Shown: in pieces, positions 19,309 through 28,059 of the stretch
How the letters are laid out: every line of letters starts with the position of its first letter
Numbering within the stretch: position 1 is the first letter of the stretch
NCBI RefSeq assembly: GCF_014639535.1
Contig: NZ_BMGA01000003.1
Span: forward strand, 411,864 to 475,863
DNA length: 64,000 nt
Origin: Flavobacterium palustre
GTDB lineage: Bacteria; Bacteroidota; Bacteroidia; Flavobacteriales; Flavobacteriaceae
Direction of reading: 5' to 3'
Notes under the pieces: model-generated
What the model was told of the DNA's origin: nothing
The model's database searches: none
The model's input: only the letters and a program-made list of their open reading frames with translations
Translations under genes and position numbers: made by a program

Positions 19309-21063
19309 ATGAAAGCAAAAGCATTTGACACCCGATTATTCAAACGAATATTACAATATACAAAACCCTATCAATGGCGTTTTAACGGTGTGATAATTTA
19401 CGCCATTTCCTTGTCGATTTTTGCGGCATTACGTCCCTATTTATTAAAAAGAACCGTGGATGATTATATCCAGACCGAAGATGCTCAGGGACTTTTGTTT
19501 TACATCAGTTTAATGGGAATTGTACTTTTGTTAGAGGTTTTTTCCCAATTTTACTTTGTGTATTGGGCCAACTGGCTGGGACAGGATATCGTAAAAGACA
19601 TTCGAATTAAATTATTCAAACACATTCTAAGCTTCCGAATGAAATATTTCGACCTGGTTCCGGTTGGGCAACTCGTAACCCGTTCGGTTTCTGACATTGA
19701 ATCTATTGCCCGTATTTTCAGCCAGGGTCTGTTCATGATTATCAGTGACCTGATGAAAATGGTCGTGGTGCTTATCTTTATGTTTTACATGAACTGGAAA
19801 CTAACCTGGATTGTGATTATTGCGATGCCAATTTTAGTTTTTATTACCCGAATTTTCCAACGCAAAATGCAGATTGCCTTTGAAGAAGTGCGTACGCAAA
19901 TTGCCAACATGAACACCTTTGTACAGGAACGTGTTACCGGAATGAAAATTGTACAATTGTTTAACCGGGAAGAAATTGAATCGGAAAAATTCAAAGACAT
20001 TAACGAAAAACATCAAAACGCCTGGATAAAAACCATTCTTTACAACTCCATCTTCTTCCCTATTGCCGATATTATTTCGTCGTTAACACTGGGATTTATT
20101 GTGTTGTATGGTGGAATTAAAATTTTAAACGGAGACAATTTCACCACATTTGGAGATTTGTTTTCCTACACTATGTTCATTGGAATGCTGTTCAATCCTT
20201 TGCGTCAAATAGCCGATAAATTCAACGAGATGCAACTGGGAATGATTGCCGCCAACCGTGTTTTTGAAATCATTGACACCCAAGATCAAATTCAGGACAA
20301 TGGAACAATAGAAGCTCCGGTATTTAATGGAAATATCACTTTCAAAGACGTTCGTTTTAGTTATATTGAGAATGAAGAAGTCATCAAAGGTATTGATTTG
20401 GATGTCAATTCGGGCGAAACCATAGCCATTGTAGGTTCAACCGGAGCTGGAAAATCTACAATTATCAACTTATTGAATCGTTTTTACGAAATAAAAAGCG
20501 GCACCATTTGCATTGACAACGAAAATATCGAAAATTATACTTTGAGTTCGCTTCGAAAACAAATTGCAATTGTTTTACAGGATGTTTTCTTATTTGCTGA
20601 TACTATTTACAATAATATTACGCTCAATAATCCTGAAATTACCAGAGAGAAAGTTTATGCAGCCGCCAAAGAAATAGGCGTTCACAACTTTATTATGAGT
20701 CTTCCTGACAATTATGATTTTGACGTGAAAGAACGCGGTGTGATGTTATCTTCCGGTCAACGCCAACTGATTGCTTTTTTAAGAGCTTATGTGAGTAATC
20801 CAAGTATTTTAATTTTGGACGAAGCCACCTCATCTATTGATACCTATTCCGAAGAATTGATTCAGCGCGCTACCGAAACCATTACCAAAGGAAGAACTTC
20901 CATTGTTATTGCGCACCGCCTGGCTACTATTGTCAATGCTGATAAAATTGTGGTTATGGACAAAGGTTTAATCGTAGAAGAAGGAACGCATCAGGAACTC
21001 ATCAATAAAGAATCCGGATACTATAAAAACTTATACGATTCTCAATTTTCATTAGCTGAATAA
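19309..21063 (+). CDS. ABC exporter, fused membrane and ATPase domains
   Basis: 584-residue half-transporter of the MsbA/multidrug type that works as a homodimer in the inner membrane. The N-terminal six-helix domain is about residues 25-310. The ATPase has Walker A VGSTGAGKST, signature LSSGQRQLIAF (Ser for the usual Gly), Walker B LILDEATSSID and the switch histidine in VIAHRLAT. Substrate is not predictable; lipids or drugs are usual. The next ABC gene begins 6 bases after the stop, suggesting co-transcription even though the two belong to different ABC types. Confidence 0.9.
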   Translation: MKAKAFDTRLFKRILQYTKPYQWRFNGVIIYAISLSIFAALRPYLLKRTVDDYIQTEDAQGLLFYISLMGIVLLLEVFSQFYFVYWANWLGQDIVKDIRIKLFKHILSFRMKYFDLVPVGQLVTRSVSDIESIARIFSQGLFMIISDLMKMVVVLIFMFYMNWKLTWIVIIAMPILVFITRIFQRKMQIAFEEVRTQIANMNTFVQERVTGMKIVQLFNREEIESEKFKDINEKHQNAWIKTILYNSIFFPIADIISSLTLGFIVLYGGIKILNGDNFTTFGDLFSYTMFIGMLFNPLRQIADKFNEMQLGMIAANRVFEIIDTQDQIQDNGTIEAPVFNGNITFKDVRFSYIENEEVIKGIDLDVNSGETIAIVGSTGAGKSTIINLLNRFYEIKSGTICIDNENIENYTLSSLRKQIAIVLQDVFLFADTIYNNITLNNPEITREKVYAAAKEIGVHNFIMSLPDNYDFDVKERGVMLSSGQRQLIAFLRAYVSNPSILILDEATSSIDTYSEELIQRATETITKGRTSIVIAHRLATIVNADKIVVMDKGLIVEEGTHQELINKESGYYKNLYDSQFSLAE

Positions 21064-21069
21064 TTCCAA

Positions 21070-21855
21070 ATGAACCATCCTGATATCATATTACAAGCCA
21101 ACCAAATCAGCATTGGTTATACCCACAAGAAAGAACAAAATATTGTGGCTTCCAATATTGAGCTGCAATTGAAAAAAGGGAAACTCATTGCCTTAATTGG
21201 TGCCAACGGTATCGGAAAGTCAACCCTATTGCGCACCATTACCGGAATACAAAAAACAATTTCCGGAACTGTTTTATTAAATGGAAAAAATATCCACGAG
21301 ATGAATGCTTTGGCTTTAGCCAAAAATTTAAGTGTAGTTTTAACCGAAAAATTACCGCCAAGCAATCTAACCGTTTTCGAATTAGTCGCTCTGGGCAGAC
21401 AGCCTTATACCAACTGGATTGGTACATTATCTGACGAAGATATTGAAAAAGTAAATCAGGCTTTGGTGCTTACGCAAATTGAACATTTGGCTGACAAAAA
21501 GCATTTTGAAATCAGCGACGGACAATTACAAAAAGTATTAGTAGCAAGAGCTTTGGCACAGGACACTTCGTTAATTATTCTGGATGAACCTACCACACAC
21601 CTTGATTTATTGCATAAAGTGGCTTTGTTTAAACTCCTGAAAAAACTCACTCAGGAAACCCAAAAGTGCATTCTTTTTTCGACTCATGATATTGATATGG
21701 CAATCCAATTGAGTGACGAAATGATAATTATGACTCCTGAAATGATAATTCAGGATCAACCTTGTAATTTAATTTCAAAAGGAAGTTTCAATACTTTATT
21801 CAAAGACGAACATATTGTTTTTGACGAAACAAAAGGGAAGTTTGTGATTTCTTAG
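21070..21855 (+). CDS. ABC importer ATPase, FepC/BtuD-like
   Basis: 261-residue ATPase of the type II import family for iron siderophores, heme or vitamin B12. Walker A is GANGIGKSTLL, the signature is ISDGQLQKVLVARAL, Walker B is LIILDEPTTHLDL and the switch is STHDIDMA. No FecCD-type permease lies beside it. A substrate-binding protein of the right family occurs at 48.8-49.7 kb, far away. The stop is followed by dispersed repeats. Confidence 0.85.
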   Translation: MNHPDIILQANQISIGYTHKKEQNIVASNIELQLKKGKLIALIGANGIGKSTLLRTITGIQKTISGTVLLNGKNIHEMNALALAKNLSVVLTEKLPPSNLTVFELVALGRQPYTNWIGTLSDEDIEKVNQALVLTQIEHLADKKHFEISDGQLQKVLVARALAQDTSLIILDEPTTHLDLLHKVALFKLLKKLTQETQKCILFSTHDIDMAIQLSDEMIIMTPEMIIQDQPCNLISKGSFNTLFKDEHIVFDETKGKFVIS

Positions 21856-21860
21856 CTCTT

Positions 21861-21899
21861 AACCACAAAGTACACAAAGACTTTCGCAAAGCTCACTAA
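21861..21899. repeat. CACAAAG repeat, copy 1
   Basis: A 40-base unit beginning AACCACAAAG and continuing with CACAAAGA, TTTCGCAAAG and TCACTAA. Copies lie at 22007-22044 and 23241-23280. Confidence 0.8.
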
Positions 21900-21971
21900 A
21901 TAATTATGAAAAATCAGGTTAGCAATTAGTGCCAATTTCAACCTCAAAGATTGTAAAAAAATAATTCGTGT

Positions 21972-21987
21972 CCCGATAGCTATCGGG
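21972..21987. repeat. CCCGATAGCTATCGGG palindrome, copy 1
   Basis: Perfect 16-bp palindrome embedded in TCGTGTCCC...GGGATTG. An identical copy with the same flank lies at 23402-23417. Confidence 0.85.
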
Positions 21988-22006
21988 ATTGCAGTATTTT
22001 TTTTTT

Positions 22007-22044
22007 ACCGCAAAGAGCACAAAGCTTTCGCAAAGTTCACTAAG
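22007..22044. repeat. CACAAAG repeat, copy 2
   Basis: ACCGCAAAGAGCACAAAG followed by CTTTCGCAAAG and TTCACTAAG. It aligns with copy 1 with one base missing. Confidence 0.8.
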
Positions 22045-22050
22045 AAATCT

Positions 22051-22135
22051 AAATTCGGCCAACTGCTACTGCCTTCTGAAATCTGCTAACTGAATACTGA
22101 ACACTGCTTTCTAAATTCTGCCAACCGCTAACTGC
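22051..22135. repeat. CTG-rich dispersed repeat across the trmL stop
   Basis: A run of related words such as CTGCCTTCTGAAATCTGC, CTGAATACTGAACACTGC and AAATTCTGCCAACC. It resembles sequences at 12868-12910 and 18461-18492. It covers the last codons and stop of trmL. Confidence 0.6.
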
Positions 22136-22575
22136 CTCTTTGCTTCACCCACTACAAAAGCAACTGAATTAGCAATATTAAAACTTCTAATTTTATTTGA
22201 CATCGGTATTGTCAATTGATTCTTTTTTTCGAACAAAGCCATAAATTCGGGACTCAAACCCACACTTTCTTTACCAAAAACCAACCAGTCTCCATCCTGA
22301 AATTCGTTCTCCAAATACGATTTTTCGGCATGAGAACTCATCAAAAAAACTCGTGATGTATCAGGAATCTGTTCCAACCATTCCGCTACATTTTGATATT
22401 CGGTAACGTTAAGATGCACCCAATAATCCAAACCGGAACGTTTTAAATTCTTATCATTAATAACAAATCCAAACGGATGAATCAAATGCAAACGGCTTTC
22501 GGTTCCAACGCACAAACGGCCAATATTTCCGGTGTTATTAGGGATTTCAGGTTCTACTAAAACGATATTTAACAT
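22111..22575 (-). CDS. trmL: tRNA (cytidine/uridine(34)-2'-O)-methyltransferase TrmL
   Basis: 154-residue SPOUT (knotted) methyltransferase that modifies the wobble ribose of certain tRNA-Leu. Recognised by EPEIPNNTGNIGRLC at residues 8-22, the central FGKESVGLSPEFM and the knot motif IPMSNKIRSFNIANSVAFVV. The final residues (AVGRI) are encoded by the dispersed CTG-rich repeat, so the native C terminus may have been altered slightly. It begins 9 bases downstream of rluE and is surely co-transcribed with it. Confidence 0.93.
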   Translation of the reverse strand: MLNIVLVEPEIPNNTGNIGRLCVGTESRLHLIHPFGFVINDKNLKRSGLDYWVHLNVTEYQNVAEWLEQIPDTSRVFLMSSHAEKSYLENEFQDGDWLVFGKESVGLSPEFMALFEKKNQLTIPMSNKIRSFNIANSVAFVVGEAKRQLAVGRI

Positions 22576-22584
22576 TCTTATTTT

Positions 22585-23166
22585 TTATAATTGATTATTG
22601 ATATTAAAATCTTCGACTTCCTTTACTTCTCCAGCCTGTAAATTATCTAAATGAACATTTCCCACACGAACACGCACCAGACGCAAAGTAGGAAACCCGA
22701 CAGCTGCAGTCATTTTTCGTACCTGACGAAATTTCCCCTCATTGACTGTTATCGAAGCCCAGGAAGTAGGTCCATGACGTTCATCTCTTATTTTTCTTCC
22801 TCTGATTCCAAATTCGGGAATTTCATGAATCAATCGTGCCTCACAAGGTTTCGTTTTATATTTTCCGCCTTTAAAACCTATTGTAACTCCCTTTTTCAGT
22901 TCTTCTATGGCTTCCTGCGTAATAATACCATCTACCTGAACATAATATTCTTTGTCCACTTTTTTGGAACGAACAAGTTCACTCATCTTTCCATCAGTAG
23001 TAAGCAATAGTAATCCCTCGGAATCTTCATCTAAACGACCGATTGCCATAGTACCTTCAGGAAAATGATACAATTCGCCTAAAAGCCTCTTTTTACGCTT
23101 CAATTCGTATATAAACTGACTCAGATAACCATAAGGCTTGTGAAGAATAAAATGCTGATGCGGCAT
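22585..23166 (-). CDS. rluE: 23S rRNA pseudouridine synthase, RluE-like
   Basis: 193-residue enzyme of the RsuA family, probably forming pseudouridine 2457 of 23S rRNA. The catalytic aspartate is in AIGRLDEDSEGLLLLTTDG, and FRQVRKMTAAVGFPTLRLVR is the conserved C-terminal motif. There is no N-terminal S4 domain, as expected for RluE. The ATG at 23166 gives the typical start MPHQHFILHKPYGYLSQF; an upstream in-frame start at 23199 would precede the -7 element and is rejected. It heads an operon with trmL. Confidence 0.88.
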   Translation of the reverse strand: MPHQHFILHKPYGYLSQFIYELKRKKRLLGELYHFPEGTMAIGRLDEDSEGLLLLTTDGKMSELVRSKKVDKEYYVQVDGIITQEAIEELKKGVTIGFKGGKYKTKPCEARLIHEIPEFGIRGRKIRDERHGPTSWASITVNEGKFRQVRKMTAAVGFPTLRLVRVRVGNVHLDNLQAGEVKEVEDFNINNQL

Positions 23167-23186
23167 AACTGAAAGTGAAATTTGCG

Positions 23187-23194
23187 CAAAAATA
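23187..23194 (-). promoter_or_regulatory. Candidate -7 element of rluE-trmL
   Basis: CAAAAATA reads TATTTTTG on the minus strand, 20 bases before the ATG at 23166. Confidence 0.5.
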
Positions 23195-23240
23195 CACAAA
23201 TAGCAGCAGTCTTACAGCTTTTCGATTCGAATAAAAGTTT

Positions 23241-23280
23241 AACCACAAAGGGCACAAAGATTTCCGCAAACGTCACTAAG
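23241..23280. repeat. CACAAAG repeat, copy 3
   Basis: Aligns without gaps to copy 1 over 40 bases: AACCACAAAG, GGCACAAAGA, TTTCCGCAAA, CGTCACTAAG. It is followed by a GCGATAGCGAACAGGCGAAG element at about 23325 that also echoes 35790-35810. Confidence 0.8.
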
Positions 23281-23401
23281 TTTTTTTTATAACACGACGA
23301 TTATAAAAATAATTTGCGACCCGAGCGATAGCGAACAGGCGAAGCAATTTGCGGTTATTTCTTAATAACAAAGACCTCAAAGATTTAAAAAATAATCGTG
23401 T

Positions 23402-23417
23402 CCCGATAGCTATCGGG
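23402..23417. repeat. CCCGATAGCTATCGGG palindrome, copy 2
   Basis: Identical to the palindrome at 21972-21987, with the same left flank (AATAATCGTGT versus AATAATTCGTGT) and right flank (ATTG). Confidence 0.85.
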
Positions 23418-23456
23418 ATTGTGGCTAAAAAGTCTGCTAATTCGTGGCTAAAAAAA

Positions 23457-24857
23457 CTAAAAAGAAACATTCACCCCAAAATTCAAAATCAGCTGAAACT
23501 GATTGAAATTTTGATTTTGAGCAGGCTGAGTGTAATAATTCATTCCGGGTTCTACAAAAACTTTTGTTTTTTTAAACAATTCATATTGCAATGTACTGCT
23601 CAGAACTGTTCCAAAAATAACTTCATTAATATCCTGATTTTCCCCTATCGAATTGTTATCTAACAAGACTTTATTCGAAATTGCTCTCCCCACAAAACCT
23701 CCGGTATTCATGTTTATACGTGTTTTCCCTTTGTTTAAAACAGCATAGGAAATCTCCATTGGAATTTCCAAATATTCCAGTTGTTGAGATAAATTTCCGG
23801 TTTCATAAAAACTGGTACTGCTAAAAACATTTTTAGAATTATCGGCTGTCTTTGGAATAAACAAATAATTGGTATTGTTCACAATTGTACCTTTTGGCTG
23901 CGGCGCATTCAAAGGTTCTTTAGCTATACTAACCAAACTTTTAGCCGAATTAACATAAGAAACATTTGCCAGCTGTTGTCCCAATTCACTCACTTTTAAA
24001 CCGGTGCTTACCGTCCAGCGGCGATTGAGTTTATAATTTGTTTTCACTCCGTAGCTGTGTCCTCTTTGAGATTCAATTGTATTTCCCAAGGATTTTTGAT
24101 TCTTTATATTTTGCGAATTGTTGATTCCTGCAAAAAGCTGCAACGACCATCTGTCTTTTTCTGACACTGTTTTTTCTTTCTTTTGCAGTTCTTTTTCTAT
24201 CACTGCCAGTGCATTTTCTTTCTCCTCAATTATCTTTGGTGTTTCTTTTATTTTATCATCAACAACTGATTTTTCAACTGTCACTTTATTTTGTTCCGCA
24301 ATAGAATTTGACTGATTTCTAACTGCGTTTTCTGTGCTTTTTATTTCTTGCGATGGTGTTAAATGCTCATTTTTATTGACTAAAACAGTTGTGCTTTTGT
24401 TAGTAATTACCGCTACAGCCTCTTTGTTTGGATTTGATTTTTTTTGTTTATCCGAATTAAAAAAAATCGGTTCTGTGCTTGTTGTTTGCTCTTGTTTTTC
24501 GGTTGTAACAGTTGCATTTGAATTTGAAAAAGACTTATTAAAATTATTCTTTTCTGTTTCTGTTTTATTTTCAACACTTACTTTCTCCTCTGCTTCCATT
24601 GTTCCTGATTCATTAACTACCCCTTCTTTTGAGTCGGTAGGTATTCTTGTTGGATTGGTATCCGGAAGAGAATAAAAAGTAGCCAAGAGCCCTAATCCAA
24701 CTACTAAAGTTGCCGCTACAGACCACCAAAAAGGAAATCTCCTTTTGGTTTTCGAATGATCTAATTTTTCCTCAATCCCCTGCCACAAATCATCCGGAGG
24801 AGTTTTAGAAAAATCTTCTAACGAAGAAAATAATTTCTCTATATCATCTTTTTTCAT
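23457..24857 (-). CDS. Putative dual-membrane anti-sigma factor with C-terminal beta-barrel
   Basis: 466 residues, next to an ECF sigma gene. Residues 1-40 form a cytoplasmic segment with the PPDDLWQGIEEKL motif. One membrane helix follows (about 43-63). Residues 65-235 are a disordered Lys/Glu/Asn/Thr-rich linker. Residues 236-466 alternate polar and hydrophobic residues like an outer-membrane barrel (WSLQLFAGINNS, LEIPMEISYAVL, TKVFVEPGMNYY) and end in Phe (NFGVNVSF), a usual barrel-assembly signal. This layout matches the dual membrane-spanning anti-sigma factors (Dma) described in Bacteroides thetaiotaomicron. It could instead be an inner-membrane anti-sigma factor with a periplasmic beta domain. 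The ATG lies 11 bases downstream of the sigma gene. Confidence 0.75.
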   Translation of the reverse strand: MKKDDIEKLFSSLEDFSKTPPDDLWQGIEEKLDHSKTKRRFPFWWSVAATLVVGLGLLATFYSLPDTNPTRIPTDSKEGVVNESGTMEAEEKVSVENKTETEKNNFNKSFSNSNATVTTEKQEQTTSTEPIFFNSDKQKKSNPNKEAVAVITNKSTTVLVNKNEHLTPSQEIKSTENAVRNQSNSIAEQNKVTVEKSVVDDKIKETPKIIEEKENALAVIEKELQKKEKTVSEKDRWSLQLFAGINNSQNIKNQKSLGNTIESQRGHSYGVKTNYKLNRRWTVSTGLKVSELGQQLANVSYVNSAKSLVSIAKEPLNAPQPKGTIVNNTNYLFIPKTADNSKNVFSSTSFYETGNLSQQLEYLEIPMEISYAVLNKGKTRINMNTGGFVGRAISNKVLLDNNSIGENQDINEVIFGTVLSSTLQYELFKKTKVFVEPGMNYYTQPAQNQNFNQFQLILNFGVNVSF

Positions 24858-24868
24858 AACTGCTGTTT

Positions 24869-25420
24869 TTAAGCATCGTTTGAGGCCATTAATGCCAATA
24901 TTTTCTTTTGTAAATTACTTTTTGCCCTGTTCAAATTAGATTTTGAAGTTCCTTCCGAAATATTCAACAAATCGGCTATTTCTTTATGTTTCATCTTTTC
25001 GAAAAAATAAAGGTTAAAAACCAGTCGGTATTGATCGGGTAAATGCTGAATGAATTCTAATAATTTCTCCTGGGGTATTGAGAAAGCATCTATTTCCTGT
25101 TCCTCATCTGCAAAATCTTCCTGATGCAGCACATCCAGAAAAGGCATTTCTCTCTTTCTTTTATTTAATGTTTCTATTAATTTATTGATAAAAATGCGCT
25201 TCAACCAACCTTCGAAACTCCCTTCAAACCGATACTGACTCATTTTTTGAAAAGCAATTACAAATGCTTCCTGAAAAACATCTTTGGCATCATCTTCATT
25301 CTTCATGTATTTAATGCACAAACCATACAATACAGGAGCAAACAACTGATAAATTTTCTGTTGTCCTCCTCTATCATTTTCGATACACTGCCTAATATAA
25401 TGCTCTATTGGTTCTTCCAA
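24869..25420 (-). CDS. ECF-type RNA polymerase sigma-70 factor
   Basis: 183-residue sigma factor with only regions 2 and 4. Region 2 includes NEDDAKDVFQEAFVIAFQKM and the melting motif FEGSFEGWLKRIFIN. Region 4 includes LPDQYRLVFNLYFFEKMKHK and IADLLNISEGTSKSNLNRAK. The adjacent gene is its likely membrane anti-sigma factor. Bacteroidota ECF factors of this type often serve envelope stress control; targets are unknown here. Confidence 0.92.
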   Translation of the reverse strand: MEEPIEHYIRQCIENDRGGQQKIYQLFAPVLYGLCIKYMKNEDDAKDVFQEAFVIAFQKMSQYRFEGSFEGWLKRIFINKLIETLNKRKREMPFLDVLHQEDFADEEQEIDAFSIPQEKLLEFIQHLPDQYRLVFNLYFFEKMKHKEIADLLNISEGTSKSNLNRAKSNLQKKILALMASNDA

Positions 25421-25476
25421 AAATTAACTCTTAAAACAGTTTAACATTCACAAATTTAAACATTCACAACTTAAAA

Positions 25477-25887
25477 TTACTTTGCATAAGTTAAAACATA
25501 GCCATCAACAAAATTATCCTGAATGCTCAAATACTGTTTGTCTATATACTGAATTACATAACTCATCTCACTAAAAGTCAGCAAATAATGTTCTTTATCA
25601 TCTATAAAGCTATTCCCTCTTTTTATTGTATAGGTATAGCTTCCCGTTTCAATACCATTAGTAAAAACAGTCACTTTTTTATTGGCTGCAAAAACTAATT
25701 TTTTATGCACTCCGGTAGATTTGGGCGTTATTATTTCGCTTCCGCCTATTCCTCCTTTAGATTCCTTCCAGTACCAGGTTCCTACAACAGCATTAATATC
25801 CTGAGTATTCTTTCCGTCATTTGTCAAAGTACAGAAAGAAAACAAGAATATTAAACCAATCCAATACAGCTGTTGAACTTTTCCCAT
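25477..25887 (-). CDS. Lipocalin-like secreted protein
   Basis: 136 residues with a short export signal (YWIGLIFLFSFCTLTND). The cysteine is not in a canonical lipobox, so a lipid anchor is uncertain. The remainder contains VVGTWYWKES and a series of short beta strands, resembling lipocalin-like domains of Bacteroidota (DUF4488/DUF5004-like). It lies 56 bases upstream of the sigma factor on the same strand and may be co-transcribed. No function can be assigned. Confidence 0.6.
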   Translation of the reverse strand: MGKVQQLYWIGLIFLFSFCTLTNDGKNTQDINAVVGTWYWKESKGGIGGSEIITPKSTGVHKKLVFAANKKVTVFTNGIETGSYTYTIKRGNSFIDDKEHYLLTFSEMSYVIQYIDKQYLSIQDNFVDGYVLTYAK

Positions 25888-26002
25888 ACCGCTACTTTAC
25901 TTGCTATATACTAGACAAGCTATTCTAAAAATGGTTGCGTAAAAAATTTTAAAAAAAGTAATCCGATTCGAATAAAAAATGCTTAAAATCGGCATTAATC
26001 TT

Positions 26003-26010
26003 TATTTTTG
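26003..26010 (+). promoter_or_regulatory. Candidate -7 element of rmuC
   Basis: TATTTTTG matches TAnnTTTG, 25 bases before the ATG. Confidence 0.45.
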
Positions 26011-26035
26011 CCTACTTTACTTATAAATCCCAGTT

Positions 26036-27403
26036 ATGTCAAATCTGTTTCCTCTTTTATTATCGTTTATTGTAGCTCTTGCCATTGGTATTTTTATTGG
26101 AAAAATTATTTTTTCGGCTCGTTTTCAGTCTGAAAAAACCAGTTTAGAAGAAAAATTAATTGCACTTACTTCGCAAATCAATCAGTTAAAAGAGCAATTT
26201 TCGAATGAGAAAATACAATTCGAAAAACAACTTGAAAACAGCCACTTGGAAAAAGAAACCATCCGAACCGAAAAAGACAGTCTGGCAATCCAACTTTCGA
26301 AAAAAGAAGCTGATTTTGATAATCTTTGGGAACGAAATAAAGAGCAAAAAGACGAAGTAGAGAAATTACAGGAAAAATTCACCAAAGAATTCGAAAATCT
26401 GGCCAATAAAATTTTAGACGAAAAATCGAATAAATTCACCGAACAGAACAAAGAAAACATGAAAAATATCCTGACTCCTTTGCAGGATAAAATTCAATTA
26501 TTCGAGAAAAAAGTTGAAGATACCCACAAAGAAAGTATCGATTATCATGCGGCTTTACGCCAACAAATTCTGGGCTTACGCGAAATGAATATTCAAATGA
26601 GCAAAGAAACCCTGAACCTGACCAAAGCCTTAAAAGGCGACAGTAAAATGCAGGGCAACTGGGGCGAACTGGTTTTAGAACGAGTTTTAGAAAAATCAGG
26701 TCTGGAAAAAGGCCGCGAATACGAAGTGCAACAAAGTTTTGCTACCGAAGAAGGCAATCGGGTGATGCCTGATGTGGTAATCAATTTACCCGACGGAAAA
26801 AAGATGATTGTGGACTCTAAAGTTTCTTTGACCGCTTATGAAAAATACATTAATGAGGAAGATGAGGAAATCAAAACTTCGTATTTAAAAGAACATACTA
26901 ATTCCATTAAACGTCACGTAGAGCAATTAGGCAACAAAAATTATCAGGATTTGTATCAAATAGAAAGCCCTGACTTTGTATTGCTTTTTATCCCAATCGA
27001 ACCGGCATTTGCCATTGCTTTAAACGAAGACACTTCTTTGTATAATAAAGCATTTGAAAAAAACATTGTGATTGTTACTCCTGCAACATTATTAGCTACT
27101 TTACGTACTATTGACAGCATGTGGACCAATCAAAAACAGCAGGAAAACGCCTTGGAAATAGCCCGTCAGGCGGGAGCATTGTATGATAAGTTTGAAGGTT
27201 TTGTTGCCGATTTAATTAAAATTGGAAAAAAAATAGACGAAACCAAAATTGAGTACAGCGGTGCCATGAACAAGCTGGTAGAAGGAAGCGGAAACCTGAT
27301 TACAAGAGTTGAAAAACTCAAAAAAATGGGTGCCAAAGCTAAAAAAGCACTTCCGGAAAGCATAATTGTAAGAGCCAAAAAAGACGATCAGCTGATGGAA
27401 TAA
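26036..27403 (+). CDS. rmuC: DNA recombination protein RmuC
   Basis: 455 residues: one N-terminal membrane helix (residues 5-24), a long coiled coil (about 30-130, rich in Glu/Lys/Leu/Gln) and the RmuC nuclease-like domain. That domain shows KMQGNWGELVLERVLEKSGL, MPDVVINLPDGKKMIVDSKVSLTAY and VTPATLLATLRTIDSMW. RmuC limits inversions at short inverted repeats and resembles restriction-like nucleases (D...DSK motif seen here). Stand-alone gene. Confidence 0.94.
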   Translation: MSNLFPLLLSFIVALAIGIFIGKIIFSARFQSEKTSLEEKLIALTSQINQLKEQFSNEKIQFEKQLENSHLEKETIRTEKDSLAIQLSKKEADFDNLWERNKEQKDEVEKLQEKFTKEFENLANKILDEKSNKFTEQNKENMKNILTPLQDKIQLFEKKVEDTHKESIDYHAALRQQILGLREMNIQMSKETLNLTKALKGDSKMQGNWGELVLERVLEKSGLEKGREYEVQQSFATEEGNRVMPDVVINLPDGKKMIVDSKVSLTAYEKYINEEDEEIKTSYLKEHTNSIKRHVEQLGNKNYQDLYQIESPDFVLLFIPIEPAFAIALNEDTSLYNKAFEKNIVIVTPATLLATLRTIDSMWTNQKQQENALEIARQAGALYDKFEGFVADLIKIGKKIDETKIEYSGAMNKLVEGSGNLITRVEKLKKMGAKAKKALPESIIVRAKKDDQLME

Positions 27404-27514
27404 AATTATTAGACAAAAAGCATTAAAAATCGTCATGCAACGCTATCTTAGTCCTTCATTTATTAGGATTTTTTGACTTTTTTCTCTAACTTTAAGTAGA
27501 AAAATGAAGCTGCC

Positions 27515-28057
27515 ATGAAAAGTTTTCTACTCGCATTTTTATTTCTTTTCAGTACTTCCATAGATGCTCAAAATAAGAAAACAGCAACTAATGGCGTTAT
27601 TACTTTTGAAGCATCAGTTCCTTTCTATGAAGCGGTTGAAGCCATAAACAATAAGACTGTTGCGACTTTAAACACTAAAAACAACAGCATTCATTTTGTT
27701 GTATTCATCAAAGATTTCCAATTTGAAAGAAGTTTGATGCAGGATCATTTTAATGCTAATTATATGGAAAGCAAAAAATATCCCAAAGCCTTTTTTAAAG
27801 GCGGGATTGAGAAATTTTCCAGTAATAAAATCAGTACTACTCCCAGCCGTTATTACATTAAAGGAAAAATCAATATTCACGGAGTAACAAAAAACATTAG
27901 AGTATTGGCATTACTACACAAAACAGCTACTAATTCAATTGTAATTCAATCCCATTTCTCATTAAATACAGAGGATTTTAAAATTGAAATTCCTTTTATT
28001 GTACGCAGTAAAATTTCTAAAACAGTCAATGTGGCACTGAACACCGAGTTAAAGTAA
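27515..28057 (+). CDS. YceI-family secreted protein
   Basis: 180 residues with a signal peptide (SFLLAFLFLFSTSIDAQ). The body fits the YceI lipid-binding barrel: VITFEASVPF, MQDHFNANYMESKKYPKAFF, YYIKGKINIHGVTKNI. YceI proteins bind isoprenoid-like lipids in a periplasmic barrel; the ligand here is unknown. Its stop is 2 bases from the stop of the convergent epimerase-like gene. Confidence 0.85.
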   Translation: MKSFLLAFLFLFSTSIDAQNKKTATNGVITFEASVPFYEAVEAINNKTVATLNTKNNSIHFVVFIKDFQFERSLMQDHFNANYMESKKYPKAFFKGGIEKFSSNKISTTPSRYYIKGKINIHGVTKNIRVLALLHKTATNSIVIQSHFSLNTEDFKIEIPFIVRSKISKTVNVALNTELK

Positions 28058-28059
28058 TT

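Noticed and set aside
21861-23456. CRISPR array from repeated CACAAAG units
   Set aside because: Only three diverged copies with irregular spacing, separated by genes, and no cas genes.
23571-23579. TTTAAACAA inside the putative anti-sigma gene
   Set aside because: Within coding sequence and without a partner arm.
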